NCBI GenBank assembly: GCA_024404495.1
Contig: JAKSPT010000001.1
Span: forward strand, 78,473-142,472
Source of the DNA: Lachnospiraceae bacterium
GTDB lineage: Bacteria; Bacillota; Clostridia; Oscillospirales; CAG-272
Reading direction: 5' to 3'
Length of the DNA stretch: 64,000 bases
The translations under genes and the position numbers were made by a program. Numbering within the stretch: position 1 is the stretch's first letter; each line of letters starts with the position of its first letter. Positions 1 through 8,800 of this stretch are shown here, in pieces. The notes under the pieces are model-generated. The model did no database searches and was not told where the DNA came from. It saw only the letters and a program-made list of their open reading frames with translations.

Positions 1-756
1 GACAGCGACGACTGGGTCCATAAGGACTATTTGAAACTGCTGTTCGACGGGGTAACCGAAGAAAATGTAAAAATCTCAATATGCCAATACACAAAAACAG
101 AGTCTTTCCTGCCGGACGAAAATGAGTATTCCTATTGCTGCTCAAATCACCATATCATTAAAACCGAACTGATCTATTCCGAACCAATCAATGCAATTCA
201 AGCCTGCACAAAACTGTACCACCGTTCCCTTTTTGAGTCCGTTCGGTTTCCCGTCGGAAAAATCAATGAGGATCGGTTCACAACGCACCGTCTCCTGTTT
301 CAAACGGACCGCATAACGGTAATAGCGGAAAAACTCTATTATTATTTTCAGCACTCCGACAGCATTATGCACCGGGAATGGTCCCCGAAGCGTATGGACG
401 ATCTGGAAGCGTGCCGTGAACAAATTTCCTTTTTTGATAAAAACGGATTTGAAGAAGCAAAAATGACCGTTGCCAAACAGTATCTGTATTTATTATATGA
501 TGATTATTACGGTTCCGTTTCTTACCCGGAAGAACATAAACAGATCAAAAAAACGTATAATTCCGCTTTCGACGAACGCAAGACGTTATTGTCGCTAAAC
601 GTCAGGGACAACCCCAAATTATATTGTCTGCGCCACCCGTTCAGAGCAAAAATGTATTTCCGTTTTTCCAACCTCAAAGCAATATTGAAAAGCAGCGGAA
701 TCAAAGGCGTTTTCCGGAAAATCAAGTCAAAGTTCTTTCCTTCGGAGCGGAAATGA
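1..756 (+). CDS. GT2-family glycosyltransferase, 5' truncated by window edge
   Basis: The open frame is already running at base 1, so the true start lies upstream; 251 residues are visible. The first residues read DSDDWV, the acid-rich segment that binds nucleotide-sugar and metal in GT2 (GT-A fold) glycosyltransferases. It is followed by a family-typical INEDRF patch and a YYYFQHSDSIM segment. The enzyme would transfer a sugar to a cell-surface polysaccharide or lipid-linked intermediate at the inner face of the membrane. Its stop codon overlaps the start of the VanZ-like gene (ATGA), so it is co-transcribed with it. This gene is visibly richer in A and T than the genes after 3 kb, which is common in transferred surface-polysaccharide loci. 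The sugar and acceptor cannot be inferred. Confidence 0.85.
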   Translation, partial: DSDDWVHKDYLKLLFDGVTEENVKISICQYTKTESFLPDENEYSYCCSNHHIIKTELIYSEPINAIQACTKLYHRSLFESVRFPVGKINEDRFTTHRLLFQTDRITVIAEKLYYYFQHSDSIMHREWSPKRMDDLEACREQISFFDKNGFEEAKMTVAKQYLYLLYDDYYGSVSYPEEHKQIKKTYNSAFDERKTLLSLNVRDNPKLYCLRHPFRAKMYFRFSNLKAILKSSGIKGVFRKIKSKFFPSERK

Positions 757-1319
757 AGAATTTCATCCTTTTCATTTACAAATCATCTCCCGCGGCTTTG
801 ACTTATCTCGCCTTCCTGTTCCTTCTCCTCTGGGCGGCCTTGTCTCTGATCAGACCGAAGGGCTGGAAAACGGCGAACCTGCTGCTGTTCCCCCTTTCCG
901 TGATCTGCGTCCTGTTTGCCACGCTGATCGGCAGAGAGGCGGGAGGAGAGCACGGAACCTATCTGATCCCGTTTGAAAAATGGCGGCGGGCTCTGGAGCA
1001 GCCGGAATACTACCGGGAAATGTTCATGAACGGGCTGCTTTTCGCCCCGTTCGGCATGACGGCGTCCTGTCTGCTCCCGGAAAAGCGCGGGATCGCCGCG
1101 CGGATCCTGCTTGCGGTCTTCCTCGCGCTGACCGTCAGCGCCGCCGTCGAATACCTGCAATACCGGATGAACGTCGGCTATTTTGAAACCGACGATATCC
1201 TCTGCAACGTGCTCGGCGCGTTTTTCGGCGCCGCGCATCTGATCCTTGCCCGTTATCTCCCCGATATCATCGACCGCCTTTACGGCGTCGGTGACCGCAC
1301 AGGAAAGGACGAAAGATGA
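753..1319 (+). CDS. VanZ-like membrane protein
   Basis: 188 residues starting at the ATG that overlaps the preceding stop; an upstream in-frame extension would lie inside the glycosyltransferase and is not used. Hydrophobic segments near residues 10-30, 40-60, 105-120 and 155-175 suggest about four membrane passes. The stretch FMNGLLFAPFG and the later EYLQYRMNVGYFETDDILCN fit the VanZ family (known: VanZ gives low-level teicoplanin resistance; many homologues have unknown roles in envelope biology). Its stop overlaps the next start, so it belongs to the glycosyltransferase operon. Family call is good; specific function unknown. Confidence 0.8.
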   Translation: MKNFILFIYKSSPAALTYLAFLFLLLWAALSLIRPKGWKTANLLLFPLSVICVLFATLIGREAGGEHGTYLIPFEKWRRALEQPEYYREMFMNGLLFAPFGMTASCLLPEKRGIAARILLAVFLALTVSAAVEYLQYRMNVGYFETDDILCNVLGAFFGAAHLILARYLPDIIDRLYGVGDRTGKDER

Positions 1320-1750
1320 AACGAATCTTTGCGCTCGGAATGCTGCTTCTTCTGATGCTTTCTTTCGCAGGCTGCAGCAAAGGCTACGTCGCCGCTTCCG
1401 TATATACCGTTTCCCCGGACGGAGAAGCCGGCGATAAGGTCGGCGTCATCCGGTCCAACGAAAACAAACGGCTCAAGGTGCTGACCGATATGCTCGAGGA
1501 CTGCACGACCGAGCTCGGCTCGCCCGATCTTTCCGAGGTCGCCTATCTCATTGAGGTCACCACGCACGACAGTCAGGGCAACATCACCGATCCGAGCCGG
1601 ATCTTCCTCTGGTTCCGCGAGGGCGAGATCTGGTTCTCGGTCGGGAGCAAATATTCGGATATGGAATATCTCCACAAATCGAACGCCGTGACCGAAAAAA
1701 AGCTGACGGCGCTGCTTGAAAAAATCGCGAAGGAATACGCCGGTGGCTGA
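1316..1750 (+). CDS. Small putative lipoprotein of unknown function
   Basis: 144 residues, with start codon overlapping the VanZ stop (ATGA). The N-terminus has a basic start, a leucine-rich core and a lipobox ending AGC at about residue 20, so it should be lipid-anchored outside the membrane. The mature part is a compact mixed-charge domain with the pattern VTTHDSQGNI...IFLWFREGEIWFSVGSKY, which looks like a small alpha/beta domain, but I do not recognise the family. It closes the GT2-VanZ-lipoprotein translationally coupled trio; an envelope role is inferred only from this context. Confidence 0.75.
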   Translation: MKRIFALGMLLLLMLSFAGCSKGYVAASVYTVSPDGEAGDKVGVIRSNENKRLKVLTDMLEDCTTELGSPDLSEVAYLIEVTTHDSQGNITDPSRIFLWFREGEIWFSVGSKYSDMEYLHKSNAVTEKKLTALLEKIAKEYAGG

Positions 1751-1753
1751 CCC

Positions 1754-1773
1754 CTGCCCGTATTCACGGGCAG
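1754..1773 (+). other. Perfect 7-bp hairpin between lipoprotein and epimerase genes
   Basis: CTGCCCG, a six-base loop, then CGGGCAG, starting four bases after the lipoprotein stop. No T-run follows, so it is more likely an RNA-processing or stabilising hairpin than a terminator. The epimerase gene probably still belongs to the operon. Confidence 0.45.
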
Positions 1774-1841
1774 CGGTTCTCAGCGCTTCGTTACCGGAGC
1801 GATTCGTCAGCACGAAAAACGCTTACAGGGCAGGAAACCGT

Positions 1842-2942
1842 ATGAAAAAAATCATGATTGTGTTCGGAACCAGACCCGAAGCAATAAAAATGTGCCCTCT
1901 CGTCAATGAACTGAAGCGGCGGACCGGGATCGCTGTCAGCGTATGCGTGACCGGTCAGCATCGGGAAATGCTTGATCCGATCCTTCGCGGCTTCAACGTC
2001 GTTCCGGACTTTGATCTGTCGATCATGAAGCCTTCTCAGGACCTTTTCGACGTTACGACCGGGATCCTCCCGGGCATCAGGACCGTATTGGAGCAGGTCA
2101 GACCGGATATCGTTCTGATCCACGGAGACACCTCGACGGCTTTTGCCGCCGCTCTTGCCTGCTTCTACCTTCAGATCCCCGTCGGGCACGTGGAAGCCGG
2201 TCTTCGGACTTATGATATCCGTTCCCCGTTTCCCGAGGAATTCAACCGTCAGGCTGTCGATATCATCAGCAGATATCATTTCGTTCCGACCGAATCCGCA
2301 AAGGAAAACCTTCTGCGGGAGGGAAAGGACGAAAAAACCGTATTCGTTACCGGAAATACTGCCATAGACACGCTGAAAACGACCGTCCGACCCGATTATT
2401 CCCATCCGGAGCTTGAATGGGCGAAAGGAAGCCGCCTGATCCTGATCACGGCACACCGAAGAGAAAACCTCGGCAAACCAATGGAAAATATGTTCCGCGC
2501 CATCCGGAGAGTGCTGGAAGAGCATCCCGACGTGAAGGCGATTTTCCCGGTCCACCCGAACCCCGCCGTCAGAGAAAAGGCAAAAGAGTTCCTCGGCGGC
2601 GACGACCGCATTCACGTCATCGAACCGCTTGAGGTCGCGGATTTTCATAATTTTCTCGAAAGAAGCTATCTGATCCTGACCGACTCCGGCGGAATTCAGG
2701 AGGAAGCCCCCTCTCTCGGCGTCCCGGTATTGGTCATGCGCAACGCGACCGAGCGACCCGAAGGGATCGCGGCTGGTACGCTCCGGCTGGTGGGAACCGA
2801 AGAAAAAACCGTATACGACGGTTTTTCCCTTCTTCTTGACGATCCGGAAGAATACGAAAAAATGAGAAAAGCCTCAAATCCCTACGGGGACGGCTTCGCC
2901 TGTCAAAGGATCGCCGACGTATTGGAGCGTACCGATCTGTAA
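1842..2942 (+). CDS. wecB: UDP-N-acetylglucosamine 2-epimerase (non-hydrolysing)
   Basis: 366 residues from the ATG that begins MKKIMIVFGTRPEAIK; a longer in-frame extension to 1716 overlaps the previous gene and lacks homology, and an AGGAAA site precedes 1842. The enzyme interconverts UDP-GlcNAc and UDP-ManNAc for surface polysaccharide or teichoic-acid linkage units in the cytoplasm. Family marks in order: GTRPEAIK at residue 9, HGDTST near 94, EAGLRT with the glutamate near 118, PFPEEFNRQ near 130, HRRENLG near 205, and SGGIQEEAPSLG near 283, covering the UDP site and the catalytic acidic residues. Length matches the family. It follows the GT2/VanZ genes on the same strand, which fits a surface-glycan cluster. 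Confidence 0.95.
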   Translation: MKKIMIVFGTRPEAIKMCPLVNELKRRTGIAVSVCVTGQHREMLDPILRGFNVVPDFDLSIMKPSQDLFDVTTGILPGIRTVLEQVRPDIVLIHGDTSTAFAAALACFYLQIPVGHVEAGLRTYDIRSPFPEEFNRQAVDIISRYHFVPTESAKENLLREGKDEKTVFVTGNTAIDTLKTTVRPDYSHPELEWAKGSRLILITAHRRENLGKPMENMFRAIRRVLEEHPDVKAIFPVHPNPAVREKAKEFLGGDDRIHVIEPLEVADFHNFLERSYLILTDSGGIQEEAPSLGVPVLVMRNATERPEGIAAGTLRLVGTEEKTVYDGFSLLLDDPEEYEKMRKASNPYGDGFACQRIADVLERTDL

Positions 2943-3053
2943 ACCGCCGAAACGGCAATCCCGCGCGGAAAAGCTCCCGTACCGGTCTGTCCGCGGCGGA
3001 AGACACGGAAAAACGGGAAACACAACCCTCACAACGCTTTGAAGGAAACAATT

Positions 3054-3854
3054 ATGGGAAATGAATTCAACGTCCTTGCCGTCGGCGACGTCGTCGGGCA
3101 GGAATCGGTCGCCTATCTCGAAAAGACGCTCGGGCGGCTGCGCGACCGTCTGAACGTCGATCTCTGCGTGGTCAACGGCGAAAACGCCGCCGCGGGAAAC
3201 GGGATCGACCGGCAGTCCGCGGAACGGATCTTCCGCGCGGGCGCCGACGTCATCACCTCCGGCAACCATATCTGGCAGAAAAAAGAGGCGCTCTCTTTGC
3301 TTGACGAGACCGAATACCTCCTCCGCCCGGCAAACTATCCCTCCGACGCCCCCGGAAACGGGTACGCAGTCGCGGATGCCGGCGGGCTGCGCGTCCTCGT
3401 GATCTCGGTCATGGGCGTCGTTTATCTCGATCCGCTCGACGACCCCTTCCGCACGGTCGACCGGATCCTGAAGGAGGTCCGGGATTACGACCTCTCCTTC
3501 GTCGATCTCCACGCGGAGGCGACCTCCGAAAAGCGCGCGATGGGCTTCTACCTCGACGGCAGAGTGACCGCGCTCTGGGGCACGCACACCCACGTCCAGA
3601 CCTCCGATCTGACGGTCCTCCCGAACGGGACGGGCTATATCACCGACCTCGGCATGACCGGTCCGCGCGACTCGGTCCTCGGCGTTCAGCCCGGGATCAT
3701 CATCCGGAAAATGAAGACCCATATGCCCGGCAGATTCGATCTTGCCGAAGGCAATATCCACCTTCACGGCGCGCTCTTCACCGTCTCAAAAATGACCGGA
3801 AAGGTCGTTTCGACAAGACTCATCAATACGGAAAACGAGGATTATTTCAAATGA
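3054..3854 (+). CDS. ymdB: YmdB-family metallophosphoesterase (2',3'-cyclic nucleotide phosphodiesterase)
   Basis: 266 residues, started at the ATG nine bases after GAAGGAA; an in-frame TTG at 3039 sits before that site and is rejected. Motifs VGDVVGQ, VNGENAAAGNG, SGNHIWQKKE, DLHAEATSEK, WGTHTHVQTSD and ITDLGMTGP carry the di-metal ligands of the TIGR00282/YmdB family. Known homologues hydrolyse cyclic nucleotides and in Bacillus influence biofilm and sporulation decisions. In many Firmicutes the gene sits beside rny (RNase Y), which is not the case here. Its stop overlaps the next start, so it is coupled to the carbonic-anhydrase-like gene. Confidence 0.92.
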   Translation: MGNEFNVLAVGDVVGQESVAYLEKTLGRLRDRLNVDLCVVNGENAAAGNGIDRQSAERIFRAGADVITSGNHIWQKKEALSLLDETEYLLRPANYPSDAPGNGYAVADAGGLRVLVISVMGVVYLDPLDDPFRTVDRILKEVRDYDLSFVDLHAEATSEKRAMGFYLDGRVTALWGTHTHVQTSDLTVLPNGTGYITDLGMTGPRDSVLGVQPGIIIRKMKTHMPGRFDLAEGNIHLHGALFTVSKMTGKVVSTRLINTENEDYFK

Positions 3855-4354
3855 TACTTTCTTTTCAGGGCAAAACGCCCGACACGAAAAAAGCCGCCTT
3901 CGTCGCCGGGAATTCTTCGATCATCGGCAGCGTCACCCTTTCCGAAAAATCGTCGGTATGGTTCTCCGCCGTTCTGCGCGGGGACGAATGCCCGATCACC
4001 GTCGGCGAGGGCTCGAATATTCAGGATAACGCCACCGTCCACGGCGATTTCGGCCACGACGTCGTGATCGGAAAGAACGTCACGGTCGGTCACAACGCCG
4101 TCGTACACGGCTGTGAGATCGGCGACGGGACGCTCGTCGGCATGGGCGCGATCGTGCTCAACGGCGCGAAGATCGGTAAAGAGTGCGTCATCGGCGCGGG
4201 CGCCGTCGTCAGGGAAAACGAGATCATTCCCGACCGTTCGCTCGTCGTCGGCGTGCCCGCAAAGGTCATCCGTACGATCACCGATCCCTCGGGGAATCTG
4301 AAAAACGCAGAGACCTATATCGCTCTGGCGGAGGAATACGCCGCCGCTCATTGA
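3851..4354 (+). CDS. Gamma-carbonic-anhydrase-like left-handed beta-helix protein
   Basis: 167 residues, coupled to ymdB by an ATGA overlap. Hexapeptide repeats such as SIIGSV, VVIGKN, VTVGHN and TLVGMG form the left-handed beta helix. The three expected metal ligands are present as H64, H81 and H86 (TVHG, GHNAVVHG). This is the small gamma-CA/YrdA/PaaY type rather than the larger archaeal Cam. Members may hydrate CO2 or have other thioesterase or acyltransferase-like roles; activity cannot be told from sequence. The C-terminal helix (NAETYIALAEEYAAA) is typical. Cytoplasmic trimer expected. Confidence 0.9.
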   Translation: MILSFQGKTPDTKKAAFVAGNSSIIGSVTLSEKSSVWFSAVLRGDECPITVGEGSNIQDNATVHGDFGHDVVIGKNVTVGHNAVVHGCEIGDGTLVGMGAIVLNGAKIGKECVIGAGAVVRENEIIPDRSLVVGVPAKVIRTITDPSGNLKNAETYIALAEEYAAAH

Positions 4355-4376
4355 GCGGCGCGCTTCTCTTCCCTTT
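4342..4376 (+). terminator. Terminator overlapping the end of the gamma-CA-like gene
   Basis: CGCCGCTCA and TGAGCGGCG face each other around one base, with the TGA stop codon inside the right arm. A pyrimidine-rich tract ending in TTTTT follows about 12 bases later, so termination efficiency may be modest. Confidence 0.5.
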
Positions 4377-4441
4377 TTCGCCGGTTTTTGACGATCCGTC
4401 ATTTTTTATTGAAAAAAGCCGAAAAAAGATCGAAAAAACAC

Positions 4442-4470
4442 TTGACAAACGGTATTACTTGTGATACAAT
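4442..4470 (+). promoter_or_regulatory. Housekeeping promoter of rplJL
   Basis: TTGACA, 17 bases, TACAAT, with a TG one base before the -10 (extended -10). It fires into the L10 leader. Confidence 0.9.
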
Positions 4471-4480
4471 ATCCCGGTAA

Positions 4481-4612
4481 ACCAAAGACAGCAGGTTCAA
4501 GGTAAAAGTCACGCTGAAAAGCAGTGCTTTCCTGCCGAGGTGAACGATTTCAGAATTCATATTGATTTTTGACGTTCCCGAGGCACCCTTGTGCTTGCGG
4601 GAATTTTCGTTT
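4481..4612 (+). promoter_or_regulatory. Ribosomal L10 leader with attenuator
   Basis: The leader contains AGACAGCAGG (from 4487) and the later CCTGCCGAGG (from 4531), the conserved paired elements of the Firmicute L10 leader that bind L10(L12)4. Downstream, TTCCCG (4575-4580) pairs with CGGGAA (4598-4603) around an inner GCAC/GTGC stem and is followed by TTTTCGTTT: an intrinsic terminator just before rplJ. Known model: excess L10 binds the leader and represses its own operon. Confidence 0.88.
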
Positions 4613-4636
4613 ATAATCCCATAGGAGGTGAAAATC

Positions 4637-5161
4637 ATGCCCAGTTCCAAAATTCTTGAGCAGAAGATCGCGCAGACAGAGGCTCTGACCGAGAAGGTCA
4701 AGAACGCCGCTTCCGGCGTTATCGTGACTTACGCAGGTATCACCGTCGAGCAGGACACCGCACTCCGTGCAGCGCTCCGCAAGGCCGGCGTTGACTACAA
4801 GGTCTATAAGAACACGATGACCGGTCGTGCCTGCGAGGCTGCCGGCTACGGCGCTCTGAAGGATCAGCTGGAGGGAATGACCGCTTTCGCGCTCAGCGAA
4901 AACGACCCCGTCGCTCCCGCTAAGGTTCTGAAGGAATATGCCGAAAAGATCGAGTCCTTCGACATCAAGGGTGGTTTTGTTGACGGCGAAGTTCTTGACA
5001 AGAACGGCGTTATCGCTCTTGCCAACATCCCGAACAAGGAAACCCTCGTTTGCAAGGTCATGCTCGGTATCCGTTCTCCCCTGCAAAATCTCGCATACGT
5101 TCTCCAGGCTGTCATCGACAAGAGTGGAGAAGCTCCCGCAACCGAAGCTGCCGCGGAATAA
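4637..5161 (+). CDS. rplJ: Ribosomal protein L10
   Basis: 174 residues, starting MPSSKILEQKIAQTEAL. The ATG at 4637 is eight bases after AGGAGG; an in-frame GTG at 4628 overlaps the ribosome binding site and is rejected. L10 forms the base of the stalk on the 50S subunit and carries L7/L12 dimers on its C-terminal helix. The family features GVDYKVYKNTM and AFDIKGG-like GFVDG segments are present. Expression is expected to be controlled by the L10 leader upstream. rplL follows after 49 bases. Unusually, neither rplK-rplA upstream nor rpoB downstream adjoins the pair. Confidence 0.97.
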   Translation: MPSSKILEQKIAQTEALTEKVKNAASGVIVTYAGITVEQDTALRAALRKAGVDYKVYKNTMTGRACEAAGYGALKDQLEGMTAFALSENDPVAPAKVLKEYAEKIESFDIKGGFVDGEVLDKNGVIALANIPNKETLVCKVMLGIRSPLQNLAYVLQAVIDKSGEAPATEAAAE

Positions 5162-5210
5162 GTGCAGCGCCTAACAAAAATTAAGAAAAATCGGAGGTTA
5201 TTAAACTACC

Positions 5211-5591
5211 ATGGCTACTGAAAAGACTGAAAAGCTGCTTGAAGAAATCAAAGGTCTGACCATTCTTGAGATGGCTGATCTCGTTAAGGCTCTCGAGGAG
5301 ACCTTCGGCGTTACCGCCGCTCCCGTTGCCGTTGCCGGCGGTGCCGCTGCCGCTGCTGCTGCTCCTGCTGAGGAAGAGAAGACCGAATTCGACGTCGTTC
5401 TCACCGGTGCAGGCGCTTCCAAGCTGAACGTTATCAAGGTCGTCCGCGAGATCACCGGCCTCGGCCTGAAGGACGCGAAGGATCTCGTTGAGGCTGCTCC
5501 TAAGGCTGTCAAGGAAGGCGTTTCCAAGGACGAGGCTGAGGGCTACAAGAAGCAGCTCGAAGAGGCCGGCGCTACCGTCGAACTCAAGTAA
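5211..5591 (+). CDS. rplL: Ribosomal protein L7/L12
   Basis: 126 residues with the canonical layout: N-terminal dimerisation helices ([22 protein letters not shown]), an alanine-rich hinge, and the C-terminal factor-binding domain containing [29 protein letters not shown] lies 15 bases before the ATG. It binds L10 and recruits translation GTPases. The unit ends at a strong terminator, so rpoB/rpoC are not part of this transcript. Confidence 0.98.
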   Translation: MATEKTEKLLEEIKGLTILEMADLVKALEETFGVTAAPVAVAGGAAAAAAAPAEEEKTEFDVVLTGAGASKLNVIKVVREITGLGLKDAKDLVEAAPKAVKEGVSKDEAEGYKKQLEEAGATVELK

Positions 5592-5609
5592 TTCTGATTT
5601 TCACCCGAA

Positions 5610-5640
5610 ACACGACCGGAATTCCGGTCGTGTTTTTTTC
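5610..5640 (+). terminator. Terminator of rplJL
   Basis: A perfect 10-bp stem ACACGACCGG/CCGGTCGTGT with an AATT loop, followed by seven further T residues. Confidence 0.95.
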
Positions 5641-5811
5641 TTTCAGACCCTTTCGGCAAAAAACGCGCGTTTCGTATTGTGTTTTCCCGGGTTTTATGCT
5701 ATACTTTTTTGAAGAATCGGGTTTTTGAAGCGTTTTCGTAATTTTTTGCCCCGCCCCGGGGTATTGAGAATGAACGCAAACCGAACCACATCCGAAGAAA
5801 GGACCATTATT

Positions 5812-8800
5812 ATGAACGGAAATCAGCAGAACGTAAGCGAAAACGAACGGAGAACGGAGGAAGCGGAAAGCGAAGCCTTCCGCACGGAAACCGTCCTTCC
5901 CGTCCTCGATTCGGTCAAAAAGAATCTGGACGATCTGTACGGCGTTTACGAAAAGACGATCCCCACGAACGCCATCAACCGCCTCGATTACGTCATGATC
6001 GACGGCAGAAGCGCCCGTTCCTACATCAACGATTATATTGACGCGGGTTATAAAGAGTTCGACGACGACGAGCTCCTCGCTCTGCTCCCGGATATGATCG
6101 TCAGCGCTCAGCTTCAGGGAAAGCGCGTGACCGCCGCGCTGCCGAACGGAAACCGCCCGTTTGAAAGCAGTCAGACCGAGCCCTTCCCGCAATTCCTCGG
6201 AAACCTCGAAGAAAATACGCTTTCGCGGATGAGGGAATACTGCGTCCCCGGAAAGATCCCCGTTTCCTCCGGACTGTCGCCCGATGCCGCACGGGAGGCG
6301 GAAAAGGAATCCCTTTCCCTGCTCGAAAAACACAGCGCCCTCTCGATGCCCGACCTTTACAACACCGACGTTTCCTTCTTCAAACAGGATATCATGCGCG
6401 GCGTCCGTGCGGACGTACGCTGGAATCCCGACGGAACCAAGACCAACCGTGATCTTCTGAAGGAAGCCGAAAATTCCGACATCAATATCCGTCTCAGCCG
6501 CAATTCCTTCACGACTCACGTCATCGCGCTGATGATGAGCGAGGGCGTTTCTCCCGAGGTCATCTTCGATCCCGACCGGGGCGCCGATCTGCGCGAGGCC
6601 GCCGGAAAGAGAGTATACGAGCTCTGCCGGAACAGGGACACCGCCGAACTGATGCGCATCAACGTAAACGGCGCGATCGCGATCGAAAACCATATCGAAA
6701 AAGGCGTGAAAGATATCGACTATTCCGATATCAACGCCCGCCGCAGTCCCGAGGCGGTCCACCTCGCGATGCTCGGGCTCACCGCCTTCGATATCCTGCA
6801 GGAGCGTGACAAGAACAAGCCCTACGCAAAGCAGGCACTTGCCGAGCGGGAGGACGACGTACTCGACGGCAGCAAAGAAAAGGAAGATAAATACGATAAA
6901 AAACTGATGGAACTGACCGAACACGCCACCGTCTGCTCTCTCGTGTACTCGGACCGCAACGCGGATCTGAAAATGACGGATACCGCGCTCGGGATCGAAT
7001 CCGCGTCCCGGTTCCGTGATTTCAACGCCAATTCGTATATTTACGCCGGATTTTTCCGTTCCGTCCTCTCCGACGCGGAAAAAACCGGAAAGCCCTTCTT
7101 CAAGGCGATTCCCTTTTCGTCCTATTCGAACCTATACGGCGCGGGCGATCCGCTTTCTTTCCAAGAGGACAAAACGAAGGCGGCGGATCTGCGCGACGGG
7201 ATCCTTGCCATGACCGAGCCCGGGCAGGTCAGGAGCTTTGCGAAGAGCGTCACCTCCGGCGAGTTTGACAAAACGCACGTCTTTGCCTTCCATGCCGATA
7301 AGGGCGCTGCCGCGTTTACGCTGAAAGAGCGCGTACCGGGCGTTTCCGACCGGCTTGCCCTTCCCGACGAGGAAAGAACCTTCAACGGAGAAAAATTCAC
7401 CGCACCGACGAAGGCTCGCTATACCGAAAACGGTGTCAGGAACCGGACCTCGAATCTGGATATGGAAGTCTTCCGCGCGCTCTCCAACCATTTCGATATC
7501 AACTACTCCAAGGGAGAAGGGACCGACCGCATCTACAGCGTCGACGATAACGGTCAGCTCGTTTCCATGAAGGACTACGATTTCGCATCGCCCGACGCCA
7601 AAGGGCATCTGCGTGATCTTGCGGTTTCCGGCCGTCTTTTCGCGGTCAGGGCAGAAGAGACCGCACCGGTCCAGCTTCAGTTCACGCCGGACGCCAAAAT
7701 CGCCTACAAATGGAACGTCAAGGCCGCTGCCGAGCTCGACGCGCCCGCAAGACCGGTTTCCTTCGGCATTCTCCAACGCATCGGCGCAATGTTCGGCATC
7801 GAAAGCTGTAAGAATCAGAAAAAGCTGTACGAGGCCGAAAAAGCGCGTCAGACGCTGAGCGCTTCGCTCAACCGGATCAAGGAAGAGCGCAAGCCCCTTG
7901 CTTCCTTTGAAGCGCGCAAAGCAATGCGCCTCGAAGCCGAGGAACGCGGACGGCAGGAAAAGCTCGCCGAGCTGAACCTCCAAGCCGTTTCCCGCGAAAG
8001 CCGGCTGCGCGCCATGGCTGACGTTTACGGCTCCGCTCCGGTCTCTCACGACGAGCTTCTTGCCGACAGAAGCTATACGAAAGAGCAGTTCGCATCTCTG
8101 AAAGATCACCGTTCGCTCGGGCTCGCCGACACGCTCGAAACCGGAACGCTTCCCGAGGTCAAAGACGGAAAGATTCAATTCCGTGAGTCCGACTTCATCG
8201 CGCTCTCGATGTTTGCCTCCGCAAACGTCAATTATGCCGGAAAAATGCGCTCCGGGTCCGAGGATTCCGACGCGCTCGACCCCATCGTCAGCCGCAGCAC
8301 CGCCTCCACGATGTTCCTTGAAGACGTCGTCCTCACCCAAAACCGAAACGGCACGGTGCTTCCCCGTCAGGGGATCGGCAGATTCATTCAGAATACGATC
8401 AGCCACGGCAGAGACGACGCGGCGAAAGCGATCGAAGAATACCGCGCAGGGAATAAGGACGCGCTGGCATCGATTCTCGCGGACGGTCTGGCATTTGCCA
8501 ACGTCAACTATTCCATCGGCAAGGTCGATTCCGAACTGAGCGGTCCCGTGCGCCATTATATGAACGCCGCCGGCGATATGATGGCTGCAGACCCCGAACT
8601 CGCGGATCTGATCCGCGCGAAGTCCGAAGCTTTCCGGAAAGAATCCGCGGAAAAACTGATTGAAAACCGGAAAAACAAAGAACGCTTCGAACGGAAAAAC
8701 GGCGCTTATATGAAAGAGGTCGAGGAGACCCTCAAAAAGCAGACCGCCGCCATCAAGGACCTTTCCAAAAAGGCGAAAACCGCCGCAAATGAGGAGCGAT

